Assembly (NCBI RefSeq): GCF_019711375.1 | Contig: NZ_CP081295.1 | Coordinates: 2,579,001-2,643,000, forward strand | Length of the DNA stretch: 64,000 nucleotides | Direction of reading: 5' to 3' | Origin: Qipengyuania aurantiaca | Lineage (GTDB): Bacteria > Pseudomonadota > Alphaproteobacteria > Sphingomonadales > Sphingomonadaceae | In this document: one piece after another, positions 16,995 through 26,072 of the stretch | How positions within the stretch are numbered: the first letter of the stretch is position 1 | How the letters are laid out: the number at the start of each line of letters is the position of its first letter | Notes under the pieces: generated by a model | The model's database searches: none | What the model was told of the DNA's origin: nothing | The model's input: the letters and a program-made list of their open reading frames with translations, nothing else | Position numbers and translations under genes: made by a program

Positions 16995-19625
16995 ATGGTA
17001 AAACGCTCGCACATCACCGTCGTCGAAGGCGAAAATCCGCTCGAACTGAACGAGGAGGTCGATACTTCTCTCGAAACCCAATCCTCGCCCGAGCCGGAGC
17101 TGACCTTTGTCGATGAGGAAGGCGAGTGGTTCGAGGAAGAGCCTGCCCCTCGCAGCCGAGTATGGATCGTCCCCTCCGTGGCGCTGCTGGCCATTGCCGG
17201 TTGGACCGGTTTCTTCGCTTGGGCCTACGGTCCGGAAATCGTGGCGGGCGCATCACCCCAACAGTGGGCGAGCCTGATCGTAGACTGGAGCGTACCCGTG
17301 CTGCTCATCGTCGCCACCTGGATCCTCGTAACCCGCAATTCGCGCCGCGAAGCGCTGCGTTACGGCGAAGTCGCACGCACCCTTTCCGATGAAAGCGCCC
17401 TGCTCGAACGGCGCCTGGTGACCGTCAACCGCGAGCTTAGCCTCGCCCGGGAATTTCTCGGCAACCAGTCGCGCGACCTCGAATATCTCGGCCGAAGCGC
17501 GTCCGAAAAAATTTCCGAGCACGCCGACCGGCTTCAGGGCCTCATCCGCGACAATGGCGAACAGGTCGACGCCATCGCAGGCACCAGCACGGCAGCGCTC
17601 GAAAACATGGAGAAGCTGCGCGACAATCTGCCTGTCATCGCCAACTCCGCCCGCGATGTGTCCAACAAGATCGGCGGTGTCGGACGCGCAGCGCAGGACC
17701 AACTCGGTGGTCTCGTTGCCGGCTTTGAGCGTTTGAACGAATTCGGCGAGGCTAGCGAGCGGCAGGTCGCCTCGCTTCGCAAGCGTGTGAATGAGGCGTT
17801 GGCAGCGTTTTCTGATCAGGCGACCGAACTCGAGACCATCGTCGCGGAACGCTTTGCCGCCCTTGCCGAAGGCAGCGAGGCCATGCGCAACGACCTGCAG
17901 GCACAGGAAATCGAGGCGCTCTCGGGCCTCCGGGCGCGGAGCATGGCTCTGCGCAGCGAACTGGCCGAGGCCCACGCGGCTGCCGGCGCGCAGGAAAACG
18001 AGGCGCTGGCGGCCATGCAGGCGCGGGTCCAGTCGCTCAAGGAAGAGGCAGCTCGAATTGCCGTCGCCGTTCGCGAGGGCGAGGATGCGGCCATCGGGGC
18101 CTGGTCCGGACAGATCGAAGCGATGCAGGTACGGCTTGAGGAGGCGGTCGCCGAGATCAAGCAGATCGACGAGGCAGCGCTCGAAGCAGCAAACGCCAAG
18201 CTCAAGGCCCTGTTCGACGAAGCCTCGGGGATCGACGCCAAAATTGCCGAGCGCAATCGCGTATTCGAAACCGAAACCGAGCGCCGCACCGCCCAACTGG
18301 CGGCCGCGCAGGATGAAGCCACGGCCGCTCTGGAAGAGCGCATGGCCGCGCTCGACGAAGCCCTTGCCGAGAGGCGCGAGGCACAGCGTGTGCAGCTCGA
18401 AGCCTTGGCCGATCAGGGCGACGAATTGGGTGAGCGCATCGCTTCGCTCGGAACCACTTTCCAGACCATTGCCGCACAAGGCCATGAGGCGCGCGAGACG
18501 CTGGCTGGCGGTATCGATGCCCTTGTCGGCCAGTTGCGCAGCAGCCGCGAAGCGCTCGACGGGACCGACCAGGGCATCGCCCGCCTCACGGATGCCAGCG
18601 TGCGCCTGCTCGAACTGATCCAGGCCAGCGCCAAGCAGAGCGCCGACACCTTGCCGAAGGCGATGGAGGCTTCCGAACAGCGGCTGACCGCCATCGAACA
18701 CCGCGCCAGCGAAATCCATTCCCTGCTCGATCAGGCGCGCCTCACCGGCGAGACGCTGACGGAAGGTATGGTCGTGGTGGAGGACCGCACGCGCAAGGCG
18801 ATGGAAGGCTTCGACGCGTTCCAGAAGGATTTCGACGGAACGTCGACGCGCCAGATCGAAAGTGTGGAACAGCTGCGCACGAACCTTGCCGCCCTCGCTA
18901 CCGACTCGCAGACCTTCGCCGAGCAGGTACAAGGCGAATTGCGCGAGGCCATTGCAACCCTCGAAGAAAAGGCTCGCACAGCCCTCGCCGCAATTGAAGA
19001 CGAACAGGCGGGCCGCATCAATCGCGTTGCCGACACCATTGGCGAGCGCAGCGCGCGCCAAATCGAGGAGGTCCTGTCCGAACGCGCCGAGAGTGCTCTG
19101 ACCCAGCTCGACGAAGCACGCGATCGGTCGAACGCAGCCGCGCGCGACATGACGCAGCACCTTCGCGACCAGCTTGGTCGCCTAAACGAACTGACGGTGA
19201 ACCTGGAATCGCGCATCGCTTCGGCCCGCGAGAAGGCGACCGACAATGTCGACGGCGATTTCGCGCGGCGCGTGGCACTCATCACCGAGAGCCTGAACTC
19301 GAGCTCGATCGATATCGCAAAGGCTCTTTCGAGCGAAGTGACCGACACGGCTTGGGCAAGCTACCTGCGTGGCGACCGCGGTATCTTTACACGCCGTGCG
19401 GTGCGCCTGCTCGACAATTCAGAAGCCCGCGAGATTGCCGAGCTCTACGACGACGACAGCGATTTCCGCGAGCACGTCAATCGCTACATTCACGACTTCG
19501 AGGCAATGCTTCGCACGCTGCTCTCCACCCGTGATGGCAACGCCGTCAGCGTCACCCTGCTATCGAGCGATATGGGTAAACTCTACGTCGTGCTGGCGCA
19601 GGCCCTCGAGCGGCTGCGGCAGTAA
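16995..19625 (+). CDS. Large membrane-anchored coiled-coil protein of unknown function
   Basis: This 876-aa protein starts with an acidic cytoplasmic stretch (residues 1-55), then two membrane helices (about 57-78 and 97-113). A very long coiled-coil region follows (about 120-760), full of Ala/Glu/Gln/Arg heptads (AEAHAAAGAQENEALAAMQAR, RTAQLAAAQDEATAALEERM). A compact C-terminal segment (about 770-876) ends TRDGNAVSVTLLSSDMGKLYVVLAQALERLRQ. It resembles polar or envelope-spanning scaffold proteins and the apolipoprotein/MCP-like coiled-coil class but has no chemoreceptor hairpin. It is divergent from the 392-aa gene across 208 bases that may hold both promoters. Function cannot be assigned. 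Confidence 0.82.
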   Translation: MVKRSHITVVEGENPLELNEEVDTSLETQSSPEPELTFVDEEGEWFEEEPAPRSRVWIVPSVALLAIAGWTGFFAWAYGPEIVAGASPQQWASLIVDWSVPVLLIVATWILVTRNSRREALRYGEVARTLSDESALLERRLVTVNRELSLAREFLGNQSRDLEYLGRSASEKISEHADRLQGLIRDNGEQVDAIAGTSTAALENMEKLRDNLPVIANSARDVSNKIGGVGRAAQDQLGGLVAGFERLNEFGEASERQVASLRKRVNEALAAFSDQATELETIVAERFAALAEGSEAMRNDLQAQEIEALSGLRARSMALRSELAEAHAAAGAQENEALAAMQARVQSLKEEAARIAVAVREGEDAAIGAWSGQIEAMQVRLEEAVAEIKQIDEAALEAANAKLKALFDEASGIDAKIAERNRVFETETERRTAQLAAAQDEATAALEERMAALDEALAERREAQRVQLEALADQGDELGERIASLGTTFQTIAAQGHEARETLAGGIDALVGQLRSSREALDGTDQGIARLTDASVRLLELIQASAKQSADTLPKAMEASEQRLTAIEHRASEIHSLLDQARLTGETLTEGMVVVEDRTRKAMEGFDAFQKDFDGTSTRQIESVEQLRTNLAALATDSQTFAEQVQGELREAIATLEEKARTALAAIEDEQAGRINRVADTIGERSARQIEEVLSERAESALTQLDEARDRSNAAARDMTQHLRDQLGRLNELTVNLESRIASAREKATDNVDGDFARRVALITESLNSSSIDIAKALSSEVTDTAWASYLRGDRGIFTRRAVRLLDNSEAREIAELYDDDSDFREHVNRYIHDFEAMLRTLLSTRDGNAVSVTLLSSDMGKLYVVLAQALERLRQ

Positions 19626-19626
19626 T

Positions 19627-19914
19627 TCAGCGACGCGCGTCAGGGCCGAAGAAGATGAGATCTTCTGCCGTGATCCAGCCAAAGCTGTAATTGGCGACGT
19701 AGAGAGCGGTCAGCACGGCCGACAGGATCGTGGCGCGCTTGGCGATCAGGCCGGGCCGGAAATTCACAGGCGCGCTATCCGCTTGCCCGGGCACTTTCTC
19801 GACACCGGCCTCTTCGTGGGTCTTCACCCCGAACGGCAGCAGAACGAAGGCAGAGACCACCCAGAACAGGGCATAGATCGCCAGGATCGACGTCCATTCC
19901 ATTGGGAGGCTCAT
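19627..19914 (-). CDS. DUF1467 family small membrane protein
   Basis: This 95-aa protein has two membrane helices (ILAIYALFWVVSAFVLLPFGV and the ATILSAVLTALYVANYSFGW region) with the DUF1467 signature LPFGVKT between helix 1 and the loop. Its function is unknown. The ATG at 19914 has GAGGA six bases upstream; a TTG at 19920 in the same frame lies too close to that site. It follows rnj by two bases and ends a long co-directional run that starts with nuoA. In related bacteria this gene commonly sits in the birA-coaX-rnj block. Its stop lies one base from the stop of the convergent coiled-coil gene. Confidence 0.88.
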   Translation of the reverse strand: MSLPMEWTSILAIYALFWVVSAFVLLPFGVKTHEEAGVEKVPGQADSAPVNFRPGLIAKRATILSAVLTALYVANYSFGWITAEDLIFFGPDARR

Positions 19915-19916
19915 GA

Positions 19917-21578
19917 TCAATCCTCGCGGAGGGTCGTCGGCAGGATGACCCGCACCTGCGGACGCTTGCCGGACCAGCGTTGTGCCGCCCTGCGAGCAGC
20001 AAGGCGCGCGGCTTCATGGACAGAGCTAGCGCTCTTGCGGTCGGCACCCTTCAGTTTGCCGATGGCCACACGGATATCATCGCGCGCTTCGGCGAGAAAA
20101 TCGTCGTAATCTTCATCCAGCGGCAGGCCGAGGCTATCGATGATCGGATTGAAGCGATCGTCGAGCGCCACGATGACGACGCCTTCGTGCATGATCCGGC
20201 GGCGCATGACGATGCTGTCGCCATCGGCAGGCGCGATGATGTCGCCATCGAGAACAAGGCGCCCTGCCCTTACCTCTGCAATCTTTCCGGGAGCGCCGGG
20301 TGCGAGCCGGACGATATCGCCGTTCTGCTGCACCACCGCATCGGGAATGCCATTGGCGAGGCCGAGCCGCGCCTGTTCCTGCATGTGCCGCATCTCGCCA
20401 TGGACGGGAACAAGCACCTCGGGCCGCAGCCAGCCATAGAGCGCTTCCAGTTCTGGTCGTCCAGGGTGGCCCGAGACATGGATCATGCTCTGCCGGTCGG
20501 TGACCATCGTGATACCCTTGGCGGCCAGGCGGTTCTGCACCGCGCCGATGGCCAGTTCGTTGCCGGGAATCTGGCGGCTTGAGAAAAGCACCACGTCACC
20601 CGAAACCAGTTCGAGCGGGTGGTTATCCTCGGAAACACGCGACAAAGCTGCGCGAGGCTCGCCCTGCCCACCTGTCGCGAGGATCAAGACCTCGCCGCGC
20701 GGCAGAGACATCGCGGTGTCGAAGTCGACCGGCTGCGGGAAATCGGTGAGATAGCCGTTCTGCTGCGCCACATCGATAATGCGATCGAGCGAGCGACCGG
20801 CCACGCACAGCTGCCGCCCGGTTTCGCGCGCCACCTCGCCCAGCGTATGCAAGCGCGCGACATTGCTGGCGAAGGTCGTGACCAGCACCCGCTTGCCGGT
20901 GTGCCGCTGGACCTCCTCCAGCAGCCCCTTGAACACCGCGCCTTCCGACCCGCTGGGCGCAGGATTGAAAACGTTGGTGCTGTCGCAGACCAGCGCAAGG
21001 ACACCCTCGTCGCCGATTTCGGTAAGCTCTTCTTCGGTCGTCGGTTCGCCGATAATCGGGTCTTCGTCGAGCTTCCAGTCGCCGGTGTGGAAGATCTTGC
21101 CATGCGGCGTGTCGATCAGCAGGGCGTTCCCCTCGGCGATCGAATGCGCGAGCGGGATATAGGTAATCTCGAACGGACCCACCCGGAAGCTACCGTGGTC
21201 TTCCTCGATAATGTGCAACTCGACCGTGCTTTCGAGGTCGGCCTCTTCCAGCTTGCGCCGGACCAGTTCGGCCGTGAAGGGCGTGGCGTAGATCGGCACG
21301 CCGAGGTCGGCCGCGAAATACGGGACTGCGCCTATGTGGTCTTCATGCGCGTGGGTCAGGACGATGGCCTCGAGGTCCTGCGTGCGTTCTTCGATGAATT
21401 CGAGATCGGCAAAGACGAGATCGACGCCCGGATATTGCCCACCCGAAAAACTCATGCCGAGATCGACCATCAGCCAGCGGCCCTGGCAGCCGTAGAGATT
21501 GACGTTCATCCCGATTTCGCCGGACCCGCCAAGGGCCAGGAACAGCAGTTCGTCTTCGGGTTTGAAATTCTTCTTCAC
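19917..21578 (-). CDS. rnj: Ribonuclease J
   Basis: RNase J (553 aa) is a metallo-beta-lactamase/beta-CASP ribonuclease with endonuclease and 5'-3' exonuclease activity in RNA maturation and decay. The zinc motif HAHEDHIGA is at residues 76-84. Other blocks are [32 protein letters not shown] (beta-CASP entry), [24 protein letters not shown] and PVHGEMRHM. The start is GTG 21578, overlapping the coaX stop as GTGA. It is co-directional with complex I and biotin and CoA genes, as in many alphaproteobacteria. The same window encodes RNase E, so this organism has both decay systems. Confidence 0.96.
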   Translation of the reverse strand: MKKNFKPEDELLFLALGGSGEIGMNVNLYGCQGRWLMVDLGMSFSGGQYPGVDLVFADLEFIEERTQDLEAIVLTHAHEDHIGAVPYFAADLGVPIYATPFTAELVRRKLEEADLESTVELHIIEEDHGSFRVGPFEITYIPLAHSIAEGNALLIDTPHGKIFHTGDWKLDEDPIIGEPTTEEELTEIGDEGVLALVCDSTNVFNPAPSGSEGAVFKGLLEEVQRHTGKRVLVTTFASNVARLHTLGEVARETGRQLCVAGRSLDRIIDVAQQNGYLTDFPQPVDFDTAMSLPRGEVLILATGGQGEPRAALSRVSEDNHPLELVSGDVVLFSSRQIPGNELAIGAVQNRLAAKGITMVTDRQSMIHVSGHPGRPELEALYGWLRPEVLVPVHGEMRHMQEQARLGLANGIPDAVVQQNGDIVRLAPGAPGKIAEVRAGRLVLDGDIIAPADGDSIVMRRRIMHEGVVIVALDDRFNPIIDSLGLPLDEDYDDFLAEARDDIRVAIGKLKGADRKSASSVHEAARLAARRAAQRWSGKRPQVRVILPTTLRED

Positions 21579-22351
21579 GAGGATGCGCGCTCCGCAAGCA
21601 TTGCCAGGCCTTCAAGGGTGAGATCGCTGTCCACGGCATCGAACAGGTCGGTAATTTCGTCGAACAAGAGCGCCAGTCCGCCGGTCGCAACAACCTTGGC
21701 CGGGCGGCCGATTTCCTTCTTCATCCGCGCAACAAGCCCTTCGATCAGCGCGACATAGCCCCAAAACACGCCGATCAGCATCTGATCTTCGGTGTTGCGC
21801 CCGATCACGCTCGTGCTGGCAGGCTTTTCGATGGCGATACGCGGCAGCTTGGCCGTGTTTCCCACCAGCGCGTCGAGCGAAAGATTGATGCCCGGCGCGA
21901 TAATCCCGCCCTTGTAGGCGCCGTTGAAATCGACCGCATCGATGGTGGTCGCCGTGCCGAAGTCGATGACGATCAGGTCGCCATCGTATTTCGCATGGGC
22001 GGCGATGGCGTTGAGGGCGCGGTCGGCGCCAAGCGAACGCGGTTCGTCGACATCCACCTCTATGCCCCAGTCCGTGTCCCCTGCCCCGGCGATCATGGGT
22101 TCGACGCCGAAATACTTGCGCGCCAGCACGCTCAGGTTGTGGATCGAGCGCGGCACGACCGAGCCGATGATGATCTGCCCTATATCCTCGCGCGAATAGC
22201 CCTCGATTTTCAGCAGCTGGAGAAGCCAAACAGCGTATTCGTCACCCGTGCGGCGCGCGTCGGTGGCGATCCGCCAGCGCGCCTTTATCTTGGTCCCGTC
22301 GAACAGGGCGAAGACCACATTGGTATTCCCGACATCGGCTGCGAGCAGCAT
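21575..22351 (-). CDS. coaX: Type III pantothenate kinase
   Basis: CoaX (258 aa) phosphorylates pantothenate in the first step of coenzyme A synthesis. Type III kinases use the ASKHA fold and resist feedback by CoA. The phosphate motif [14 protein letters not shown] is at the N-terminus. [25 protein letters not shown] and [15 protein letters not shown] follow, all family signatures. The length is typical. Start is ATG at 22351, three bases after the birA stop, and the 3' end overlaps rnj. Confidence 0.96.
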   Translation of the reverse strand: MLLAADVGNTNVVFALFDGTKIKARWRIATDARRTGDEYAVWLLQLLKIEGYSREDIGQIIIGSVVPRSIHNLSVLARKYFGVEPMIAGAGDTDWGIEVDVDEPRSLGADRALNAIAAHAKYDGDLIVIDFGTATTIDAVDFNGAYKGGIIAPGINLSLDALVGNTAKLPRIAIEKPASTSVIGRNTEDQMLIGVFWGYVALIEGLVARMKKEIGRPAKVVATGGLALLFDEITDLFDAVDSDLTLEGLAMLAERASS

Positions 22352-22354
22352 GGC

Positions 22355-23077
22355 TTAGCCCTCCTCGTTTGCGAACATCACATCGCCTGCATGAATGACA
22401 CGGCTCTCGCCTCCCGCCAAGCGGAGGCGCAAGGCACCGTCTTCGGTCAATCCAGCGTATGCGCCCAGGATCGGTTCCTCGCCGGGAGGGTGCACGCGCA
22501 GCGAGGTTCCTTGCGGATGCGCGACGCTCTCCCAACGCCGGACAAGCGGTTCTAGGCCGAAGCTTCGCCAACGATCCAGCTCGCGGTCGAAGCTGGCAGC
22601 AAGCGAACGGGCGAAAGTGTCACGCTCGGGCGCCGGGCCGAAGGCTGACAAGGCGACCGTGCGGCGATCGGGCAAGTCTGGAGCGGCAGCGAGGTTCACA
22701 CCGATGCCGACGATGATCGCATCACCTTCACGCTCAAGCAGGATGCCGGACAGCTTGGCCCCTGCCAGCATCAGGTCGTTGGGCCATTTGAGCGTCAACT
22801 CAGACGGCTTTGCGATCAGCGGTACGACCGCCTCATAGACCGCAAGCGCGGTCACAAGGGCGAGACTTGCCGGCGCCGGGTCGCGTTCATGTGGGCGGAC
22901 GATTGTCGAGCCCATGAAATTGCCATGCCCGTCGAACCAGGTCCGGCCCTGCCGCCCTCGCCCTGCGGTCTGGCGGTCAGCGACCAGCCAGCTGCCCTCG
23001 CCCAACGCCTCGCCAGCGCGCAATTGCGCAGCGAGGTCGGCGTTGGTGCTACCGGTTTCGGGAACCGTGCGGATCAA
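22355..23077 (-). CDS. birA: Biotin-[acetyl-CoA-carboxylase] ligase, short form
   Basis: BirA (about 240 aa) activates biotin with ATP and attaches it to the biotin carboxyl carrier protein. Seen motifs are TGSTNADL, the biotinyl-AMP loop GRGRQGRTW, LTLKWPNDLML and GILLEREGDAIIVGIGVNL. The N-terminal helix-turn-helix of E. coli BirA is absent, so it is an enzyme only and not the bio repressor. The start is best placed at TTG 23077, which overlaps the nuoN stop (TTGA); no ATG fits without a long overlap. No clear ribosome site is seen, consistent with translational coupling to nuoN. Confidence 0.93.
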   Translation of the reverse strand: MIRTVPETGSTNADLAAQLRAGEALGEGSWLVADRQTAGRGRQGRTWFDGHGNFMGSTIVRPHERDPAPASLALVTALAVYEAVVPLIAKPSELTLKWPNDLMLAGAKLSGILLEREGDAIIVGIGVNLAAAPDLPDRRTVALSAFGPAPERDTFARSLAASFDRELDRWRSFGLEPLVRRWESVAHPQGTSLRVHPPGEEPILGAYAGLTEDGALRLRLAGGESRVIHAGDVMFANEEG

Positions 23078-24528
23078 GCGGCGAAGAACAGCGCCTGCGC
23101 CGCCGCACCTGCCATGTCGCTCAGCCACGGCGTTACCAGATAGCCGAGCGGCGAGATCACGAGGACGCTGAGGCCAAGCACGACCCAGTGCGATACAGGG
23201 GCCTTGGCGGGGGCTGCCCCCTTCGGCTCATCGAAGAACATCACCTTGATGAACTTGATGTAGTAGAAGGCGCCGATCACGCTGGCGGCGATACCGATGG
23301 CGGCAAGCGCAATCATGTCGGCCTGCACCGCGGCCTGGAAGACCACGAACTTGCCCCAGAAGCCGAACAGCGGCGGGATGCCGGCAAGGCTGAACATGAG
23401 GGCCAGCAGGCACCACGCGAGCGCCGGGCTAGTCGTCGAGAGGCCCGAAATATCGTCGAAAGTGGCCAGAGCCTTGCCCTCTGCATCGCGCAGCATGAGC
23501 AGGGCGACGAAGCTGCCGATGGTCATGAAGACATAGATGAAGAGGTAAACCAGCAGGCCTTCGATACCCTTGGGCGTTGCTGCGGCCAGACCGATGAGAA
23601 TGAAGCCGACGTTGTTGATCGACGAATAGGCCAGCAATCGCTTGAGGTTCGCCTGCCCGATTGCGCCGAGCGCACCAACCACGATTGAAGCGAGCGCGGC
23701 GAAGATGACAATCTGCTGCCACGCCTCGACCTGTCCGCCGAAGGGACCTGTGGCCATGCGCACCAGCATCGCGACTGCGGCGACCTTGGGGGCGCTGGCG
23801 AAGAAGGCGGTGACCGGCGTCGGCGCGCCTTCGTAGACGTCGGGCGTCCACATATGGAACGGCACGGCCGCGATCTTGAAGGCGAAGCCGGCAAGCACGA
23901 AGACCACGCCGAACATGGCGCCGGTCGAGAAATCGGCGCTGAACGCGGCGCGGATGCCGTCGTAACTCGTCGTGCCCGAGAAGCCGTAGACGAGGCTCAC
24001 ACCGTAAAGGATGATGCCCGAAGCGAGGCCACCGAGGACGAAGTACTTGAGACCCGCCTCGCTCGACTTGTCGTCACGCCGTGCAAAGCTGGCGAGGACG
24101 TAGGACGACAGGCTCGACAGTTCGAGACCGATGTAGAGCGTCATCAGGTCGACGGCCGAGACCATCAACCCCATACCAACCGCGTTGAACACCATGAGCA
24201 CGGCGTATTCGCCGCGATACTGGGCGCGTGGGGTGAAATAATTGGGCGCCACGATCAGGCAGGCGATGGCCGCGATGTAGATCAGGCTCTTCGCGAAGAC
24301 TGCGAAATTGTCGATCCGCACGAGGCCCGCGAAAGCATCAGCCGATGCGCCCTCGCCGAAGAGCGAGAGATTGAAGGCCAGCGCGCCAAACAAAGCGGCG
24401 ACGGCGGCGATCGTAATGCCGCGCGCGGCTTTTTCGCCGGTCCAAGCAGTGACCAGCAGCAGCACGAGGCCCGTGACCGAAAGGCCGATTTCTGCGCCGG
24501 TGAGGTAGAAGGAGGTGGCGTAGGACAT
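23074..24528 (-). CDS. nuoN: NADH-quinone oxidoreductase subunit N
   Basis: NuoN (484 aa) is one of three antiporter-like proton-pumping subunits in the membrane arm of complex I. It has about 14 hydrophobic helices, with the family blocks SLSSYVLASFARRDDKSSEAGLKYF (shown in part), FHMWTPDVYEGAPTPVTAF and LLAYSSINNVGFILIGL carrying the conserved lysines and histidine. It starts at ATG 24528, sharing one base with the nuoM stop, and its stop overlaps the birA start. It is the last nuo gene of the operon. Confidence 0.97.
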   Translation of the reverse strand: MSYATSFYLTGAEIGLSVTGLVLLLVTAWTGEKAARGITIAAVAALFGALAFNLSLFGEGASADAFAGLVRIDNFAVFAKSLIYIAAIACLIVAPNYFTPRAQYRGEYAVLMVFNAVGMGLMVSAVDLMTLYIGLELSSLSSYVLASFARRDDKSSEAGLKYFVLGGLASGIILYGVSLVYGFSGTTSYDGIRAAFSADFSTGAMFGVVFVLAGFAFKIAAVPFHMWTPDVYEGAPTPVTAFFASAPKVAAVAMLVRMATGPFGGQVEAWQQIVIFAALASIVVGALGAIGQANLKRLLAYSSINNVGFILIGLAAATPKGIEGLLVYLFIYVFMTIGSFVALLMLRDAEGKALATFDDISGLSTTSPALAWCLLALMFSLAGIPPLFGFWGKFVVFQAAVQADMIALAAIGIAASVIGAFYYIKFIKVMFFDEPKGAAPAKAPVSHWVVLGLSVLVISPLGYLVTPWLSDMAGAAAQALFFAA

Positions 24529-26072
24529 CAGTGCTCTCCCTCCCCTTCGTGGCTCGGAGCGACAAAGTTGGCCGCGTGGTCCTTCGGCGTGCCGACTGTG
24601 AGTTCGCTATCGTACTGCGGGGCGACGCTCGCGAGGCGAGCTTCGAGCGCGGCAATGTCTTGGCGCATGGGGGCGAGGAAGCTTTCCGGATAGACGCCCA
24701 TCCACAGCACGGCGGCTGCAATCGGGGCAAGCATGGCCCATTCGCGGGCGTTGAGATCGGTCATGGCGGCGGCATCGGCGTTCTTCTGCTCACCGAACGC
24801 GACGCGGCGATACAGGTAGAGCATATAGGCCGCACCGAGGATGATGCCGGTGGTGCAAACCAGCGTCACGAAGGTCGAGACCTTGTAGATGCCGGCCAGC
24901 GCCAGGAATTCGCCGACGAAGTTGCTCGTCCCCGGCAGGCCGACGCTAGCCATGGTGAACAGCAGGAAGAACAGCGCATACTTCGGCATGTTGATGCTGA
25001 GCCCGCCATAACGCGCAATCTCGCGCGTGTGCAGGCGATCGTAGATCACGCCGACGCATAGGAACAGCGCACCCGATACGAGCCCGTGGCCGAGCATGAC
25101 CATCATCGCGCCCTCGAGACCCTGCACGTTGAAGGCGAACAGGCCGACGGTCACGATCGCCATGTGGGCGACCGAGGAATAGGCGATCAGCTTCTTCATG
25201 TCGTGCTGAACCAGCGCGACGAGCGAGGTGTAGATCACCGCAACCATCGACAACGCGAAGACCAGCCAAGCAAGGTCCGCGCTCGCATCGGGGAACATGG
25301 GCAGGCTGAAACGGATGAAGCCATAGCCACCCAGCTTCAGCAGGACACCGGCGAGGATGACCGAACCGGCCGTCGGCGCCTGGACGTGCGCGTCGGGCAG
25401 CCAGGTATGGACCGGCCACATGGGCATCTTCACCGCGAAGCTGGCAAAGAAGGCGAGCCAGAGCCAGAGCTGCGCGCCGACCGGGAAGTCGTACTGCATC
25501 AGCGTGGGGATGTCGGAGGTACCTGCCTCGTTCACCATCCACAGCATGGCGATCAGCATCAGCACCGAGCCGAGCAGCGTGTAGAGGAAGAACTTATAGC
25601 TCGCGTAGATGCGGTTATCGCCGCCCCAAACGCCGATGATCAGGTACATCGGGATCAGGCCGGCCTCGAAGAAGATGTAGAACAGGAACAGGTCCTGCGC
25701 GGCGAACACGCCGATCATCAGCACTTCCATGAGGAGGAACGCGGCCATGTATTCGCCGACGCGCTTAGTGATGCCATCCCAGCTGGCGAGGATGCAGATC
25801 GGCATCAGGAAGACGCTGAGCATGATCAGCATCAGCGCGATACCGTCGATGCCGAGCGCGTATTCGAAGCCGGCGAAAAGCTGGGCGCGTTCGGTGAACT
25901 GCCACTGGGCTCCACCGATGTCGTAGTTCAGCCAGAGGATAACCCCCAGGGCGAGATCGATCAGCGTCGCGAACAGCGCGACCATGCGTGCGCTGGAGGC
26001 GTTCAGGAACAGGCAGGCGATGGCCGCGACGAGCGGCACGGCGAGCATGAGCGAAAGGATGGGGAACTCCAT
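24528..26072 (-). CDS. nuoM: NADH-quinone oxidoreductase subunit M
   Basis: NuoM (514 aa) is the second antiporter-like subunit of the complex I membrane arm. Hallmarks are FFEAGLIPMYLIIGVWG with its key Glu, VKMPMWPVHTWLPDAHVQAP, and KKLIAYSSVAHMAIVTVGL. About 14 transmembrane helices are expected. It overlaps nuoL at its start by one base and touches nuoN at its end, so L-M-N are translationally linked. Confidence 0.97.
   Translation of the reverse strand: MEFPILSLMLAVPLVAAIACLFLNASSARMVALFATLIDLALGVILWLNYDIGGAQWQFTERAQLFAGFEYALGIDGIALMLIMLSVFLMPICILASWDGITKRVGEYMAAFLLMEVLMIGVFAAQDLFLFYIFFEAGLIPMYLIIGVWGGDNRIYASYKFFLYTLLGSVLMLIAMLWMVNEAGTSDIPTLMQYDFPVGAQLWLWLAFFASFAVKMPMWPVHTWLPDAHVQAPTAGSVILAGVLLKLGGYGFIRFSLPMFPDASADLAWLVFALSMVAVIYTSLVALVQHDMKKLIAYSSVAHMAIVTVGLFAFNVQGLEGAMMVMLGHGLVSGALFLCVGVIYDRLHTREIARYGGLSINMPKYALFFLLFTMASVGLPGTSNFVGEFLALAGIYKVSTFVTLVCTTGIILGAAYMLYLYRRVAFGEQKNADAAAMTDLNAREWAMLAPIAAAVLWMGVYPESFLAPMRQDIAALEARLASVAPQYDSELTVGTPKDHAANFVAPSHEGEGEH

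Noticed and set aside
17253..19160. 635-codon open frame antisense to the coiled-coil gene
   Set aside because: No ribosome site or recognised motif; the opposite frame has consistent heptads and membrane helices.
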